From JACDBE01 sp963714055 (GTDB lineage: Bacteria > Actinomycetota > Acidimicrobiia > Spongiisociales > UBA5794), in NCBI GenBank assembly GCA_963714055.1, contig OY970227.1, forward strand, positions 2,790,001 to 2,854,000: DNA of 64,000 nt, read 5' to 3'. Position 1 is the stretch's first letter, and the number at the start of each line of letters is the position of its first letter. Shown here in pieces: positions 7,951 to 16,254 of this stretch. The position numbers were made by a program, and so were the translations under genes. The notes under the pieces are model-generated. The model did no database searches. It was not told where the DNA came from and saw nothing but the letters and a program-made list of their open reading frames with translations.

Positions 7951-9051
7951 TTGGTCGACATCGATGCGGTACGCGCCGCCATCGGGGCAGTCGAAGATCC
8001 AGAGATCCATAGATCGCTCGCCGATCTCGGGATGATCCGATCGCTCGACGTGTCCGCCGACGGCGCGGTGACCACCTTGATCGCCCTCACCATCCCCGGA
8101 TGCCCGCTGAAGGACAAGCTGGACAGCGACATAACGGCGGCGGCTCGCAAGGTCGACGGGGTCACCGCGGTGAAGGTCGAGTTCACCTCGATGACCGACG
8201 AAGAGCGAGCGTCGCTGGTCACCGACATCAGGGGTGGCGGTGCCGCCCGCGAGATCACCGTAGGCGGCCCGGGCAGTCGCACCAGGGTCATCGCCGTGTC
8301 ATCCGGCAAGGGCGGGGTCGGCAAGTCGACGGTCACCGCCAACCTGGCGGTCGCCCTCGCCCGGCTCGGCAGGACGGTCGGGGTGATCGACGCCGACGTG
8401 TGGGGCTTCTCCATCCCCCGGATGCTCGGCTCCGACCGACCGCCGACCGTGGTGGGCGAGACGCTGATGCCCCCCGAGATCCATGGGGTGCGGGTGATGT
8501 CGATGGACTACTTCGTGCGCCCCGACCAGGCGGTCATCTGGCGGGGCCCGATGCTGCACAAGGCGATGGAGCAGTTCCTGGCCGATGTCTACTGGGACGA
8601 CCCGGAGTACCTCCTCATCGACATGCCTCCGGGCACCGGCGACATCGCCCTGTCGCTGGCCCAGTTCCTCCCGAGGGCGCAGGCGGTCGTGGTGACGACA
8701 CCCCAGCCGACCGCGCAGCGCGTCGCCAAGCGGGCGGGCCTGATGGCCCGAAGGGTCAACCAGGAGATCCTCGGGGTGATCGAGAACATGTCGTGGTTCA
8801 CCGGCGACGACGGTAAGCGCTATGCCCTCTTCGGCGACGGTGGCGGCCAGGAGCTGGCAGACGAGCTCGAGGTCCCGCTGCTCGGCCAGATCCCGCTGGT
8901 GCCTGCGATGCGTGAAGGGGCCGACGCCGGGCTGCCGGTCACCATCGCCGACCCGGGTGGCGAGGCGGCCAAGGCGTTCGAGGAGCTCGCCGCCGAGGTC
9001 GAGGCGCGCAAGCCACGGGTGCGTGCCCATCCGGAGCTGGTGGTTCGCTAG
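7951..9051 (+). CDS. mrp: Mrp/NBP35-family iron-sulfur cluster carrier ATPase
   Basis: A 366-residue protein with an N-terminal MIP18/DUF59 domain (about residues 1-90) and a ParA/MinD-like ATPase domain. The deviant P-loop GKGGVGKS is at about residues 119-126 and a DADVWGFS Walker A' partner at about 147. Mrp proteins carry Fe-S clusters to target enzymes in the cytoplasm. The TTG at 7951 is chosen because ACAGGAG lies about 11 nt upstream. The CPxC motif found after IENMS in many Mrp proteins is absent here (IENMSWFTGDDG). If it binds a cluster, it must use other ligands. It is divergent from the SufR-like regulator and followed by DUF3107. Confidence 0.9.
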   Translation: MVDIDAVRAAIGAVEDPEIHRSLADLGMIRSLDVSADGAVTTLIALTIPGCPLKDKLDSDITAAARKVDGVTAVKVEFTSMTDEERASLVTDIRGGGAAREITVGGPGSRTRVIAVSSGKGGVGKSTVTANLAVALARLGRTVGVIDADVWGFSIPRMLGSDRPPTVVGETLMPPEIHGVRVMSMDYFVRPDQAVIWRGPMLHKAMEQFLADVYWDDPEYLLIDMPPGTGDIALSLAQFLPRAQAVVVTTPQPTAQRVAKRAGLMARRVNQEILGVIENMSWFTGDDGKRYALFGDGGGQELADELEVPLLGQIPLVPAMREGADAGLPVTIADPGGEAAKAFEELAAEVEARKPRVRAHPELVVR

Positions 9052-9087
9052 CTGGCAACCGCCGGCGGCTGGACGACAGGAGGATTG

Positions 9088-9321
9088 ATGGCGAACTCGG
9101 TGAAGATGCGGATCGGGCTCGAGGGCGCCCGTGAGCTCGAGCTCGAGGTGGAGGACGCCGAGGCGGCGCGCACGGCCATCGAAGAGGGGATCGACGGAGG
9201 GAACGCCCTGGTGTGGGTCAGCGACGTGAAGGGGAACCGGTTCGGGCTGGTCACCGACAAGTTGGCCTTCGTCCAGATCGAGGACGGATCCGACCGAACC
9301 GGTTTGGGGTTCGGGGTGTGA
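9088..9321 (+). CDS. DUF3107 family protein
   Basis: A 77-residue protein matching DUF3107, a small family restricted largely to Actinobacteria. The shape VKMRIGLEGARELELE, a helix region around EAARTAIEEG, then LVWVSDVKGNRFGLVTDKLAFVQIE, is characteristic. No function is established. ATG 9088 is preferred to TTG 9085 because AGGAGG ends four bases before it. It lies 36 bp downstream of mrp on the same strand and convergent with whiB, so it is probably cotranscribed with mrp. It contains no cysteine. Confidence 0.85.
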   Translation: MANSVKMRIGLEGARELELEVEDAEAARTAIEEGIDGGNALVWVSDVKGNRFGLVTDKLAFVQIEDGSDRTGLGFGV

Positions 9322-9331
9322 CCCGGGCGGG

Positions 9332-9604
9332 TCAGGACGCCTGGCGCTGGCGACGCCGTTCGGCCAACCACCGCTTGCGCAGCCGGCGACGCTCGTCCTC
9401 GGGGTAGCCACCCCAGACCCCGGCCTCCTGGTTGGTCTCGAATGCGTACAGGAGGCATTCCTCGCTCACGGAACACGTACCGCAGATCGCCTTCGCCTTC
9501 TCGATGTGCTCGACGGCAGGGCCGGTGGTCCCGACCGGGAAGAAGAGCTCGGGATCCGAGTGCCGGCACGCGGAGAGATCCCTCCAGTCGGTAACGGTCA
9601 ACAT
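9332..9604 (-). CDS. WhiB-family [4Fe-4S] transcription factor
   Basis: A 90-residue WhiB-like protein, exclusive to Actinobacteria and their phages. The four cluster ligands are Cys13, Cys41, Cys44 and Cys50 (SACRH, ICGTC, EEC). They are followed by the GVWGG beta-turn (residues 62-66) and an Arg/Lys-rich C-terminal tail (ERRRLRKRWLAERRRQR) that contacts DNA. WhiB proteins bind the primary sigma factor and sense NO, oxygen or redox state. Its length and tail resemble WhiB1/WhiB2-type members, but I do not assign a subclass. A perfect CRP-type palindrome sits 93-110 bp upstream, a likely control site. Confidence 0.95.
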   Translation of the reverse strand: MLTVTDWRDLSACRHSDPELFFPVGTTGPAVEHIEKAKAICGTCSVSEECLLYAFETNQEAGVWGGYPEDERRRLRKRWLAERRRQRQAS

Positions 9605-9696
9605 GCTGCTTCGTCGCTCCTGCGTTCAGTGGGGGTGTTCATCTCCGCCCGGGGGCGGTCGTGTGATCGTGAGTCGAGTATTCGTTGTGCCTGCAC

Positions 9697-9714
9697 TTGT
9701 GAATAGGTTCACAA
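9697..9714. promoter_or_regulatory. Perfect CRP/FNR-type operator upstream of whiB
   Basis: The sequence is TTGTGAA-TAGG-TTCACAA, a perfect inverted repeat that includes the full CRP consensus TGTGA-N6-TCACA (9698-9713). It lies in the 247 bp divergent region between whiB (start 9604) and the yqeY gene (start 9852), nearer to whiB. The same 7+7 arms occur once more in the window, upstream of the ATP synthase operon. No CRP-family gene is present in the window. Confidence 0.8.
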
Positions 9715-9730
9715 AGCGGTCCATCAAGAA

Positions 9731-9745
9731 AGCCGCTGAGCGGCT
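9731..9745. other. Short hairpin in the whiB-yqeY divergent region
   Basis: AGCCGC-TGA-GCGGCT is a perfect 6 bp stem with a three-base loop, flanked by GAAAGC and GCTTTC, which could extend the pairing imperfectly. It sits between the CRP-type site and yqeY. It could be part of either leader. There is no U-tract to support a terminator, so its role is unknown. Confidence 0.4.
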
Positions 9746-9851
9746 GTGCTTTCAAGAATAAACCGACGAGCGCGTCCGGACAAGGGTTTTTTCGATTTCT
9801 GGTCAAACTCGCCTGGAGGGCCATGCCGGCCCGCAGTGGTTGAATGGGGGC

Positions 9852-10331
9852 ATGGCGAACGACACCATCCAGGCGGAGCTGAGGAGCCAGCTCACCGACG
9901 CCATGAAGAGCGGGGACTCGCTGCGACGCGACGTGATCCGGCAGATAGAGACCGAGATCTCCCGGGCGAAGGCCGATCCCGGCTTCTCGGGCGTCGTCGA
10001 CGACGAGCTCTACCGCCAGGTCATCGGCGGCTACGTCAAGCGGATGTCCAAGGCGCGTGGGGAGTTCGTCGACGCCGGGGAACGGGGCACCGCCCACGCC
10101 GAGCGGCTCACCGCCGAGATCGACTACCTGTCGCGGTGGCTCCCGCAGACCGCCGGGAGAGAGGAGACGCTCGACCTGGTGCGGCGGGCGGTCGCCGAGG
10201 TCACCGCCGCCGAGCCGGACACGCCGCCGGCCAAGCTCACCGGCCGGGTGATCGGCATGGTGATGCGGTCGGGTGAGGGGCTGGACGGCGGCCTGGTGCA
10301 GGAGCTGGTACGTCAGGAGCTGGGGGCATAG
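9852..10331 (+). CDS. GatB/YqeY domain protein
   Basis: A 159-residue helical protein of the YqeY family, related to the C-terminal tRNA-interacting domain of GatB. The N-terminus (LRSQLTDAMKSGDSLRRDVIRQIETEI) and the C-terminal LTGRVIGMVMRSGEGLDGGLVQELVRQEL are typical; the latter is the K/GxVMKxxGxxxDG motif region. Such proteins are presumed to act in tRNA-dependent amidotransferase chemistry or tRNA binding, but the stand-alone role is unproven. ATG 9852 is chosen over TTG 9840, since homologues begin near this methionine. It is followed closely by the DNA ligase gene. Confidence 0.85.
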   Translation: MANDTIQAELRSQLTDAMKSGDSLRRDVIRQIETEISRAKADPGFSGVVDDELYRQVIGGYVKRMSKARGEFVDAGERGTAHAERLTAEIDYLSRWLPQTAGREETLDLVRRAVAEVTAAEPDTPPAKLTGRVIGMVMRSGEGLDGGLVQELVRQELGA

Positions 10332-10351
10332 CCCCACCGGACTACCCGCCG

Positions 10352-11287
10352 ATGCTGGCCACACAGTGGCCTCGCATCTTCGCCCAGCCCGACTGGGTCT
10401 ACGAGCTGAAGTGGGACGGGGTCCGGGTCATCTACACCTGGGACGGCTCGACGGTCAGGCTCAGGTCCCGGCGGGGCAACGACGCCACTTCTCGGTATCC
10501 GGAGGTGGCGGTGCCGGCAGCCGACCGGCCGTTGGTGCTCGACGGCGAGGTCGTGTCGCTCGACCCTTCGGGGCGCCCGTCCTTCCAACAGCTGCAGCAG
10601 CGCATGAACCTGGCCGGGGGTGCCCGCATCGCCGCCGCCCAGACGGCGGTCCCCGTGGTCTACGTGGTGTTCGACGTCCTCTACGACGGTGAAGAGGTCA
10701 TCGCCGAGCCTTGGGAACGGCGTCGCCGGCGATTGGAGTCACTCGACCTGCAGTTCCCGCTCGAGCCGTCGACGGTCGTCGACGGGGACCCGACCGCGTT
10801 GTGGGAGCTGGTGAAGGAACGAGGGTTGGAGGGCATCGTGGCCAAGCACCGAACCTCGGTGTACCGACCAGGGATGAGGTCCACCGAGTGGCGGAAGATC
10901 ACCCGCTTCCGGACGGCGCGGGCGGTTGTGGGAGGCTGGCTTCCCGGCGAACGGGCGAGAGCAGGTACCTTCGGGTCCCTCCTCCTCGGTCTGTGGACCG
11001 ACCGCGGCCTGCAGTGGGTGGGGGCGGTGGGATCGGGGTTCAGCGATGCATCGCTGGTCGCCATACGGGCCGCCCTCGACGAGATGCGGGTCGAACGGTC
11101 GCCCTTCCTGCCCGACCCCGGGATGCCCCGCAACGCCGTCTGGGTGGAACCGGCGCTCGTCGCCATGGTGCAGTACAAGGACTTCACCGATGTCGGACGG
11201 CTGCGCGGCCCGTCGTTCAAGGGTTTCACCGACGACCCGCCTGGGTCGGTCACCTGGGAAGTCGAGGGACCTAGCCCGCTTTCTTGA
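10352..11287 (+). CDS. ATP-dependent DNA ligase (LigD ligase-domain / LigC type)
   Basis: A 311-residue ligase containing only the nucleotidyltransferase and OB-fold domains. Motif I is ELKWDGVR (Lys about residue 17, the adenylated lysine). Motif III is VYVVFDVLY, motif IV EGIVAKH, and motif V TEWRKIT. The C-terminal OB domain includes GSLLLGLW and the final VQYKDFTD. It seals DNA ends with ATP and is expected to work with Ku in non-homologous end joining. The polymerase and phosphoesterase domains of full LigD are absent here. The 3' end overlaps the convergent Ku gene by 17 bp. ATG 10352 gives a short N-terminus like that of LigC. Confidence 0.9.
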   Translation: MLATQWPRIFAQPDWVYELKWDGVRVIYTWDGSTVRLRSRRGNDATSRYPEVAVPAADRPLVLDGEVVSLDPSGRPSFQQLQQRMNLAGGARIAAAQTAVPVVYVVFDVLYDGEEVIAEPWERRRRRLESLDLQFPLEPSTVVDGDPTALWELVKERGLEGIVAKHRTSVYRPGMRSTEWRKITRFRTARAVVGGWLPGERARAGTFGSLLLGLWTDRGLQWVGAVGSGFSDASLVAIRAALDEMRVERSPFLPDPGMPRNAVWVEPALVAMVQYKDFTDVGRLRGPSFKGFTDDPPGSVTWEVEGPSPLS

Positions 11288-12053
11288 CCTTGGTGGCCTC
11301 GACGCTGGCCTTCAGCGCCTCCATCAGGTCGACGACGCCGGTGGGCGCCGGAGCTTCCGGGGCGACGATCTCCTGGCCCTCGACCTTCTGGCGGGCGGCG
11401 GCCTCGACGGCCTCGCGCGACTCGTCGTGCCACGCCTCGGGGTCGAAGGCACCGGTGAGGTTGTCGATGATCATCTCGGCCATCTTCGCCTCGTCGGACC
11501 GGACCTCGACCTCCTCGTCGAGGCTCTCGAAGACCGGCTCACGGATCTCGTCGGGCCAGTACATGGTCTCCATGATGATGACGCCCTCGTCGGCGCGCAG
11601 CGTGGCCAGGTACTCCCGCTCACGGATGGCCACCTTGGCCACGCCGACCATGTCCCGGCCCTCGAGCGCCTCCAGCAACAGCCGGTATGCCTTCACCCCG
11701 GTCTTCTCCGGGGCCAGGTAGTAGGAAGACCGGTAGTAGATGGGGTCGATGTCGCCCTGCTTGACGAACTGGACCACGTCGACCGTGCCCGCCGTCCCGC
11801 CGGACATCACGGTTTCGAGCTCCTCGGGCGTGAACACCACGTACCGGCCCTTGTCCACCTCGTAGCCCTTGATGATCTCCTCGTAGGGGACCTCGACGCC
11901 GTCGGCCTCGGCCACCCGCTTGTACTTGATCGGGCTGTGATCGGACTGGCGCAGCTGGCGGAACTTCGGACGGCGGTCCTCGGTGGCCGAGTAGAGGCCG
12001 ACCGGGATCGTGACCAGCCCGAACGAGATGGCTCCCTTCCAGATCGGTCGCAT
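11271..12053 (-). CDS. ku: Non-homologous end-joining protein Ku
   Basis: A 260-residue bacterial Ku. It starts with MRPIWKGAISFGLVTIPVGLY, the hallmark N-terminus, and includes the GYEVDKGRYVVFTPEEL segment and the bridge region. The C-terminal tail is Lys-rich (VEATKVKKAG). Homodimeric Ku forms a ring on double-strand break ends and recruits LigD-type ligase. The ATG at 12053 has a GGAGG ribosome site (CGGAGGTGGGTGC before ATG). A TAGGAT -10-like element lies about 33 bases upstream (12086-12091). It is convergent with, and overlaps, the ligase gene, so both NHEJ partners are side by side but transcribed separately. Confidence 0.95.
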   Translation of the reverse strand: MRPIWKGAISFGLVTIPVGLYSATEDRRPKFRQLRQSDHSPIKYKRVAEADGVEVPYEEIIKGYEVDKGRYVVFTPEELETVMSGGTAGTVDVVQFVKQGDIDPIYYRSSYYLAPEKTGVKAYRLLLEALEGRDMVGVAKVAIREREYLATLRADEGVIIMETMYWPDEIREPVFESLDEEVEVRSDEAKMAEMIIDNLTGAFDPEAWHDESREAVEAAARQKVEGQEIVAPEAPAPTGVVDLMEALKASVEATKVKKAG

Positions 12054-12149
12054 GCACCCACCTCCGAGAGTGTTCGCGAAACGCGATCCTACCCGGTGGC
12101 ACCGGCAGGCCCGGACGTTTCTCGCCGGTGCCGCCTCCCGTTGCAGCCA

Positions 12150-12155
12150 TACACT
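12150..12155 (+). promoter_or_regulatory. TACACT -10 element of a probable leaderless promoter
   Basis: TACACT lies 7 bases before the GTG start of the CPBP protease gene, so the transcript should begin at or next to the start codon. No Shine-Dalgarno sequence is present. The same TACACT spacing recurs before the sodX-like and DUF3048 genes. Confidence 0.6.
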
Positions 12156-12162
12156 GGCGCCG

Positions 12163-12936
12163 GTGACCGACACCCGCCACCGGCTCGCCCCGGACCGCCT
12201 CATCGGCGCTCCGCTCACCCCCGAGGACCGCATGGCGGCGATCGTGCTGCTCACCGCAACGGCGCTGCTGCTGGTCTTCGAGTACTGGGGGCGCCCCGGC
12301 TTCTACCTGTCGTCCGGCCTGCGCGACCGGGTGGCCTCGATGGAGAGCGATCAGTTCTCCGACCTGGCGGACGCCCTGGGCTATGTGTGGTGGGGCCTGT
12401 CGTCGGTGCTGTGGCGGGTGCTGGTTCCTCTCGGTATCGGGGTGTGGGTCCTCCACCTGCGACCCGCCGACCTCGGCTACCGGCTCGCCGGGATCGGCCG
12501 CCATCTCCCCGCCTACGGCATCGCCTACCTCGTGATGTTGCCCCTGCTCATCTGGGTGTCCGGGTTCGAGTCGTTCGGCTCCTACTACCCGTTCTACGAG
12601 CGGGCGGTGGAGGGCGGCGCAGGCCTGTGGGTCTACTGGGCGGGCTACGCCCTCCAGTTCGTCGGGGTGGAGGCGTTCTTCCGCGGTTACCTGACGTTCG
12701 GCCTGGCGCCGCGCTTCGGCTGGCTGGCGGTGCCGATCATGACCGTGCCCTACACGATGATCCACTTCGCCAAGCCGATGCCGGAGGCGGTGGCGGCGAT
12801 CGGCGCCGGGCTGGTGCTGGGCACCATGGCGCTCAGGTCGCGCAGCTGGGTACCCGGGGTGTTCCTCCATGTGGCGGTGGCGCTGACGCTCGACATCCTG
12901 GTGATGGTCCGGGCCGGCGCCATCGACCTCTTCTGA
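12163..12936 (+). CDS. CPBP-family intramembrane glutamic protease
   Basis: A 257-residue membrane protein with about six hydrophobic segments. The CPBP (CAAX protease/bacteriocin-processing, abi) motifs are recognisable: VEAFFRGYLTFG (EExxxR-type motif, first Glu replaced by Val), MIHFAKP, and FLHVAVAL with its conserved histidine. Bacterial members are mostly uncharacterised and are proposed to act in envelope protein processing. The start is the GTG just after a TACACT element, giving a near-leaderless transcript. A longer reading frame exists upstream but overlaps Ku and lacks similarity. It is convergent with the DacB-like gene, 15 bp apart. Confidence 0.82.
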   Translation: MTDTRHRLAPDRLIGAPLTPEDRMAAIVLLTATALLLVFEYWGRPGFYLSSGLRDRVASMESDQFSDLADALGYVWWGLSSVLWRVLVPLGIGVWVLHLRPADLGYRLAGIGRHLPAYGIAYLVMLPLLIWVSGFESFGSYYPFYERAVEGGAGLWVYWAGYALQFVGVEAFFRGYLTFGLAPRFGWLAVPIMTVPYTMIHFAKPMPEAVAAIGAGLVLGTMALRSRSWVPGVFLHVAVALTLDILVMVRAGAIDLF

Positions 12937-12951
12937 TCCGAACCTCCGCCG

Positions 12952-14265
12952 TCAGGATTGGTCGGCGGCGATGTCGGCGAGCAGGGCGTCGATGACCTGC
13001 ATCTTGGGGAACGGATCGCCCGCCTGGATGACGACGGCGAAGAACACGCGGCGACCGCCGGCGGTGGCCATCACCCCCGACAGTGCCCGAAGCCGGTCGA
13101 TGGTCCCTGTCTTGGCCCGCATGTTCCCCTCGGCGGCGGTGTCGAGGAAACGCGACTCGAGCGTCCCGGTTTCACCGGCGACGGCCAGCCCGTCGATCAG
13201 CAACGGGTACCAGCGGCGGGCCTGCGCCTCCTGGAGGAGCATCCGCCAGTCGCGGGTCGAGCGGCCGTTCGAGTCCGACAGCCCCGACCCGTCACCCTGC
13301 GGAGCCGCCGACGGACGCGAGCAGAGCGCCAGCGCCACCTCCTCGGCGGCGGCGACGCCGTTGCGGGTGGAGCCACGCCCGGAGGCGACCAGCCCGATCT
13401 CCTTGGTGAGGAGCTCGGCATAGGTGTTGTCGCTCTCGGTGAGCATGTGCGCCACCAGCTCGGACACCGGGGCGGAGCGCAACTGGACGATCGTCTCGGT
13501 TTCCTCCGGCGCCATGCCCATCTCGGGGCGGGCGCCGACGACGACCCCGGCGGCGGACAGCATCTGCCCGAACATCCGCCCGTTGTGCAGCGCCGGGGAA
13601 ACGAAGAAGGGGATGTCGCCGCGGTACTCGTTGCCGTCGACGGTCAACGCAGACAGGGAGCCCACCGAGCCGGGGAAGTCGTCGAACTCCCAGCCGTCGG
13701 CGTCGCGGCGTGAGTCGAACCGCGACTCGTCCACCACGACGCCGCCGGTGATGGTGGCGATGCCCCGCCGTCGCACCAGTTCGGCGAGTCGTTGCAGCGA
13801 GTGCCCTCCCCGTGACGCCAGGCTCGGATCCCCGCCGCCGACGAGGTACAGGTTGCCTTGGAGCGTGCCGTCGACGACCGGGCCGCTCCGCACCACCGCC
13901 GTGGACAACCGACTGTCGGGTCCGAGCACTTCGAACGCCGCCATCGCGGTGAGGATCTTCTGGACCGACGCCGGGCGGAGCCGCCGGTCGGGCAGATGTG
14001 CCGCCACCTCTCCGTAGCCCTCCACCCATATCGACACCGCCACCTGGCCGCGGTCCATGCCCGGAGCCGACAGGTGACCGGCGATGAGGTCGGTGAGGCG
14101 TGACGGGACAGGCTCGGTCGGTCCGGCGGCGGCGTCGGGATGGGCGGGACAGGGCGAGCCCTGGGCCAGATCCTGTCGGGCGACTGTGGCGTCGCCCGAC
14201 GCCGGCGGCAAGAGCCCGGTGAACAACGCCACGGTGAGGACAGTGAGCCGGTGCCGTGTCTTCAC
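12952..14265 (-). CDS. dacB: D-alanyl-D-alanine carboxypeptidase/endopeptidase, PBP4 (DacB) class
   Basis: A 437-residue secreted penicillin-binding protein of the class C PBP4 type. A signal peptide covers residues 1-24. The serine hydrolase motifs are SVQK (nucleophile Ser100, Lys103), SDN in MLTESDNTYAE, and KTGT near the C-terminus. The roughly 170-residue insertion between the first two motifs, typical of PBP4, includes LYLVGGGDPSL and the VDESRFD segment. It trims peptidoglycan stem peptides or cleaves cross-links in the envelope. It lies alone on the minus strand, downstream of tRNA-Arg on the same strand. Confidence 0.93.
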   Translation of the reverse strand: MKTRHRLTVLTVALFTGLLPPASGDATVARQDLAQGSPCPAHPDAAAGPTEPVPSRLTDLIAGHLSAPGMDRGQVAVSIWVEGYGEVAAHLPDRRLRPASVQKILTAMAAFEVLGPDSRLSTAVVRSGPVVDGTLQGNLYLVGGGDPSLASRGGHSLQRLAELVRRRGIATITGGVVVDESRFDSRRDADGWEFDDFPGSVGSLSALTVDGNEYRGDIPFFVSPALHNGRMFGQMLSAAGVVVGARPEMGMAPEETETIVQLRSAPVSELVAHMLTESDNTYAELLTKEIGLVASGRGSTRNGVAAAEEVALALCSRPSAAPQGDGSGLSDSNGRSTRDWRMLLQEAQARRWYPLLIDGLAVAGETGTLESRFLDTAAEGNMRAKTGTIDRLRALSGVMATAGGRRVFFAVVIQAGDPFPKMQVIDALLADIAADQS

Positions 14266-14311
14266 CCGGAGAACCTACCGCCGGGCGGATCGTGCGCCAG
14301 GCATAAGTACG

Positions 14312-14383
14312 TGCCCCAGGCAGGATTCGAACCTGCGCACCCGGCTCCGGAGGCCGGTGCTCTATCCCCTGAGCTACTGGGGC
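14312..14383 (-). tRNA. tRNA-Arg (anticodon CCG)
   Basis: The minus strand folds into a complete cloverleaf of 72 nt. The acceptor stem is GCCCCAG/CTGGGGC, the D arm GCTC...GAGC, and the anticodon stem CCGGC/GCCGG. The anticodon loop is CTCCGGA, so the anticodon is CCG, reading CGG. The T arm is GCAGG-TTCGAAT-CCTGC and the discriminator base is A. CCA is not encoded. It lies 94 bp from the divergent argS gene, whose product charges it. Confidence 0.95.
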
Positions 14384-14477
14384 GGGCGTCGCCGGCCATC
14401 TGGGCGACCGGGGACGGCGACGATTGTACCAGCGGGCGGGCCGGCCCTTCGGGGCCTCCTATCCTCGACCGACCGCC

Positions 14478-16247
14478 ATGACCTCCATCACCCAGCATCT
14501 CGGCGCCCGTTTGGGTGCCGCCTTCGCCTCGCTCGGCCTCGACCCGTCGTTCGGGGCCGTGGCGGCATCGCAACGCCCCGACCTGGCGGACTTCCAGTGC
14601 AACGGCGCCCTGGCCGCCGCCAAACAGGCCGGCCGTGCCCCCGCCGACCTCGCCGCCGCCGTCGTGGCGGCGGTCGAACCGGGAGAGGACATCGCCTCGC
14701 TCGTCGTCGCCGGACCCGGTTTCGTCAACATCAGGGTCGGCGACGGTCGCCTCGCCGGCGTGGTGGCCGGGATGGGAGCGGACGAGCGGCTCGGGATCGC
14801 GCCGACCGGCACGCCCCGGCGCACCGTGGTGGACTACGGAGGGCCGAACGTCGCCAAGCAGCTCCACGTCGGGCATCTCCGGCCGGCCATCATCGGGGAG
14901 TCGATCAAGAGGTTGCTGCGGTTCGCCGGCCACGACGTCGTCGGCGACGTCCATCTCGGTGACCGGGGGGCGCCGATGGGCCAGCTGGTCGCCCTGCTGC
15001 GGCGCCGGCAGCCCGACCTCCCGTACTTCGACCCGGACGCCGCCGCTCCATTCCCGGACGAGCCCCCGGTGACGATGGACGACCTCGAGGCGCTGTACCC
15101 CGAGGCGGCGGCGCTGGCGGCGACCGACCCGACCTTCGCCGAGGAGGCGAAGGCGGCGTCGCTCGCCCTCCAGCAGGACCGTCCCGGCTACCGCGCCCTC
15201 TGGCAGCACTTTCGCAGCACCTCAGTCGATGCGATGCGGCAGGTCTACGACCTGCTCGACGTGGATTTCGAGGTCTGGTACGGCGAGGCCCAGGTGCAGG
15301 CCCGCATCCCGGCCATGATGGAGCGGATCGAGGCGGCCGGCGTGCTCACCGAGAGCCAGGGCGCCCTCGTGATCGAGGTGGCCGAGCCCGACGACACCGC
15401 CCCCATGCCCCCGCTGCTCCTGGTCCGCTCCGACGGCGGCTACCTGTACGCCACCACCGACGTGGCCACCATCGAGGAACGGGTCGACGACCTGGGGGCC
15501 GAGGCCATCCTCTACGTCGTCGACGCCCGCCAGACCCTCCACTTCGAGCAGGTGTTCCGGGCGGTGCGCCGGGCGGGGATCGCCGGTCCGGACGTCCTGC
15601 TGGAGCACGACCCCTTCGGCACGGTGAACGGCAAGGACGGCAAGCCGATGAAGACCCGCGACGGCGGTCTGCCCGCCCTGCAGGCGCTGATCGACGACGC
15701 CGTCGCCCGGGCCACGGCACGGCTCGATGAGAACGACCTCGCCTCGGGCTATCCACCCGACGAACGTCGCCGGATCGCCGCCATGGTCGGCGTTGCCGCC
15801 CTCAAGTACGGCGACCTCTCCAACCATCGGACGTCCGACTACGTCTTCGACCTCGACCGGTTCGTGTCGTTCGAGGGCAAGACCGGCCCGTACCTGCTCT
15901 ATGGCGCCGTGCGGATCCGCTCCATCCTCCGCAATGCCGCCGAGCAGGAGATCCTCTCGGGGCCGCTCGCCCCGCCGACGGAGCCCGCCGAGCGCAGACT
16001 GATGCTCCGGCTCGCCCGCCTCGAGGACGTCGTGGAGCGGGCGACCTCGCTGCGCGCCCCGAACCACCTGGCGGAGTATGCCTACGAGGTGGCGACCGAC
16101 TTCAACCGGTTCTACGAGGCCTGCCACATCCTCAGCGAGCGAGATCCCGCCCGGCAGGCGTCCTGGCTGGCGTTGGTGCAGACGACGCTCAAAGTCCTCG
16201 AGCTGCTGCTCGACCTGCTCGGCATACCCGTCCCCGAACGGATGTGA
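14478..16247 (+). CDS. argS: Arginyl-tRNA synthetase
   Basis: A 589-residue class I synthetase that attaches arginine to tRNA-Arg. It has the ArgS N-terminal tRNA-recognition domain (residues about 1-105). The signature VVDYGGPNVAKQLHVGHLR (HIGH-type motif HVGHL at 130-134) follows. The KMSKS-like loop is represented by KPMKTRDGG, and the C-terminal DALR anticodon-binding domain begins near residue 470. ATG 14478 lies 12 bases after TATCCT, giving a very short leader. The upstream frame extension crosses a region without similarity. It is followed by an acetyltransferase gene and is adjacent to tRNA-Arg on the opposite strand. Confidence 0.97.
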   Translation: MTSITQHLGARLGAAFASLGLDPSFGAVAASQRPDLADFQCNGALAAAKQAGRAPADLAAAVVAAVEPGEDIASLVVAGPGFVNIRVGDGRLAGVVAGMGADERLGIAPTGTPRRTVVDYGGPNVAKQLHVGHLRPAIIGESIKRLLRFAGHDVVGDVHLGDRGAPMGQLVALLRRRQPDLPYFDPDAAAPFPDEPPVTMDDLEALYPEAAALAATDPTFAEEAKAASLALQQDRPGYRALWQHFRSTSVDAMRQVYDLLDVDFEVWYGEAQVQARIPAMMERIEAAGVLTESQGALVIEVAEPDDTAPMPPLLLVRSDGGYLYATTDVATIEERVDDLGAEAILYVVDARQTLHFEQVFRAVRRAGIAGPDVLLEHDPFGTVNGKDGKPMKTRDGGLPALQALIDDAVARATARLDENDLASGYPPDERRRIAAMVGVAALKYGDLSNHRTSDYVFDLDRFVSFEGKTGPYLLYGAVRIRSILRNAAEQEILSGPLAPPTEPAERRLMLRLARLEDVVERATSLRAPNHLAEYAYEVATDFNRFYEACHILSERDPARQASWLALVQTTLKVLELLLDLLGIPVPERM

Positions 16248-16254
16248 CCCGGGC

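Noticed and set aside
8299..9411. Long minus-strand frame opposite mrp and DUF3107
   Set aside because: It lies antisense to the well-supported Mrp gene and shows no recognisable domain or plausible start signal.
14312..14383. tRNA as an integration (att) site
   Set aside because: No integrase or duplicated tRNA 3' end is found nearby, and the flanking genes are housekeeping genes.
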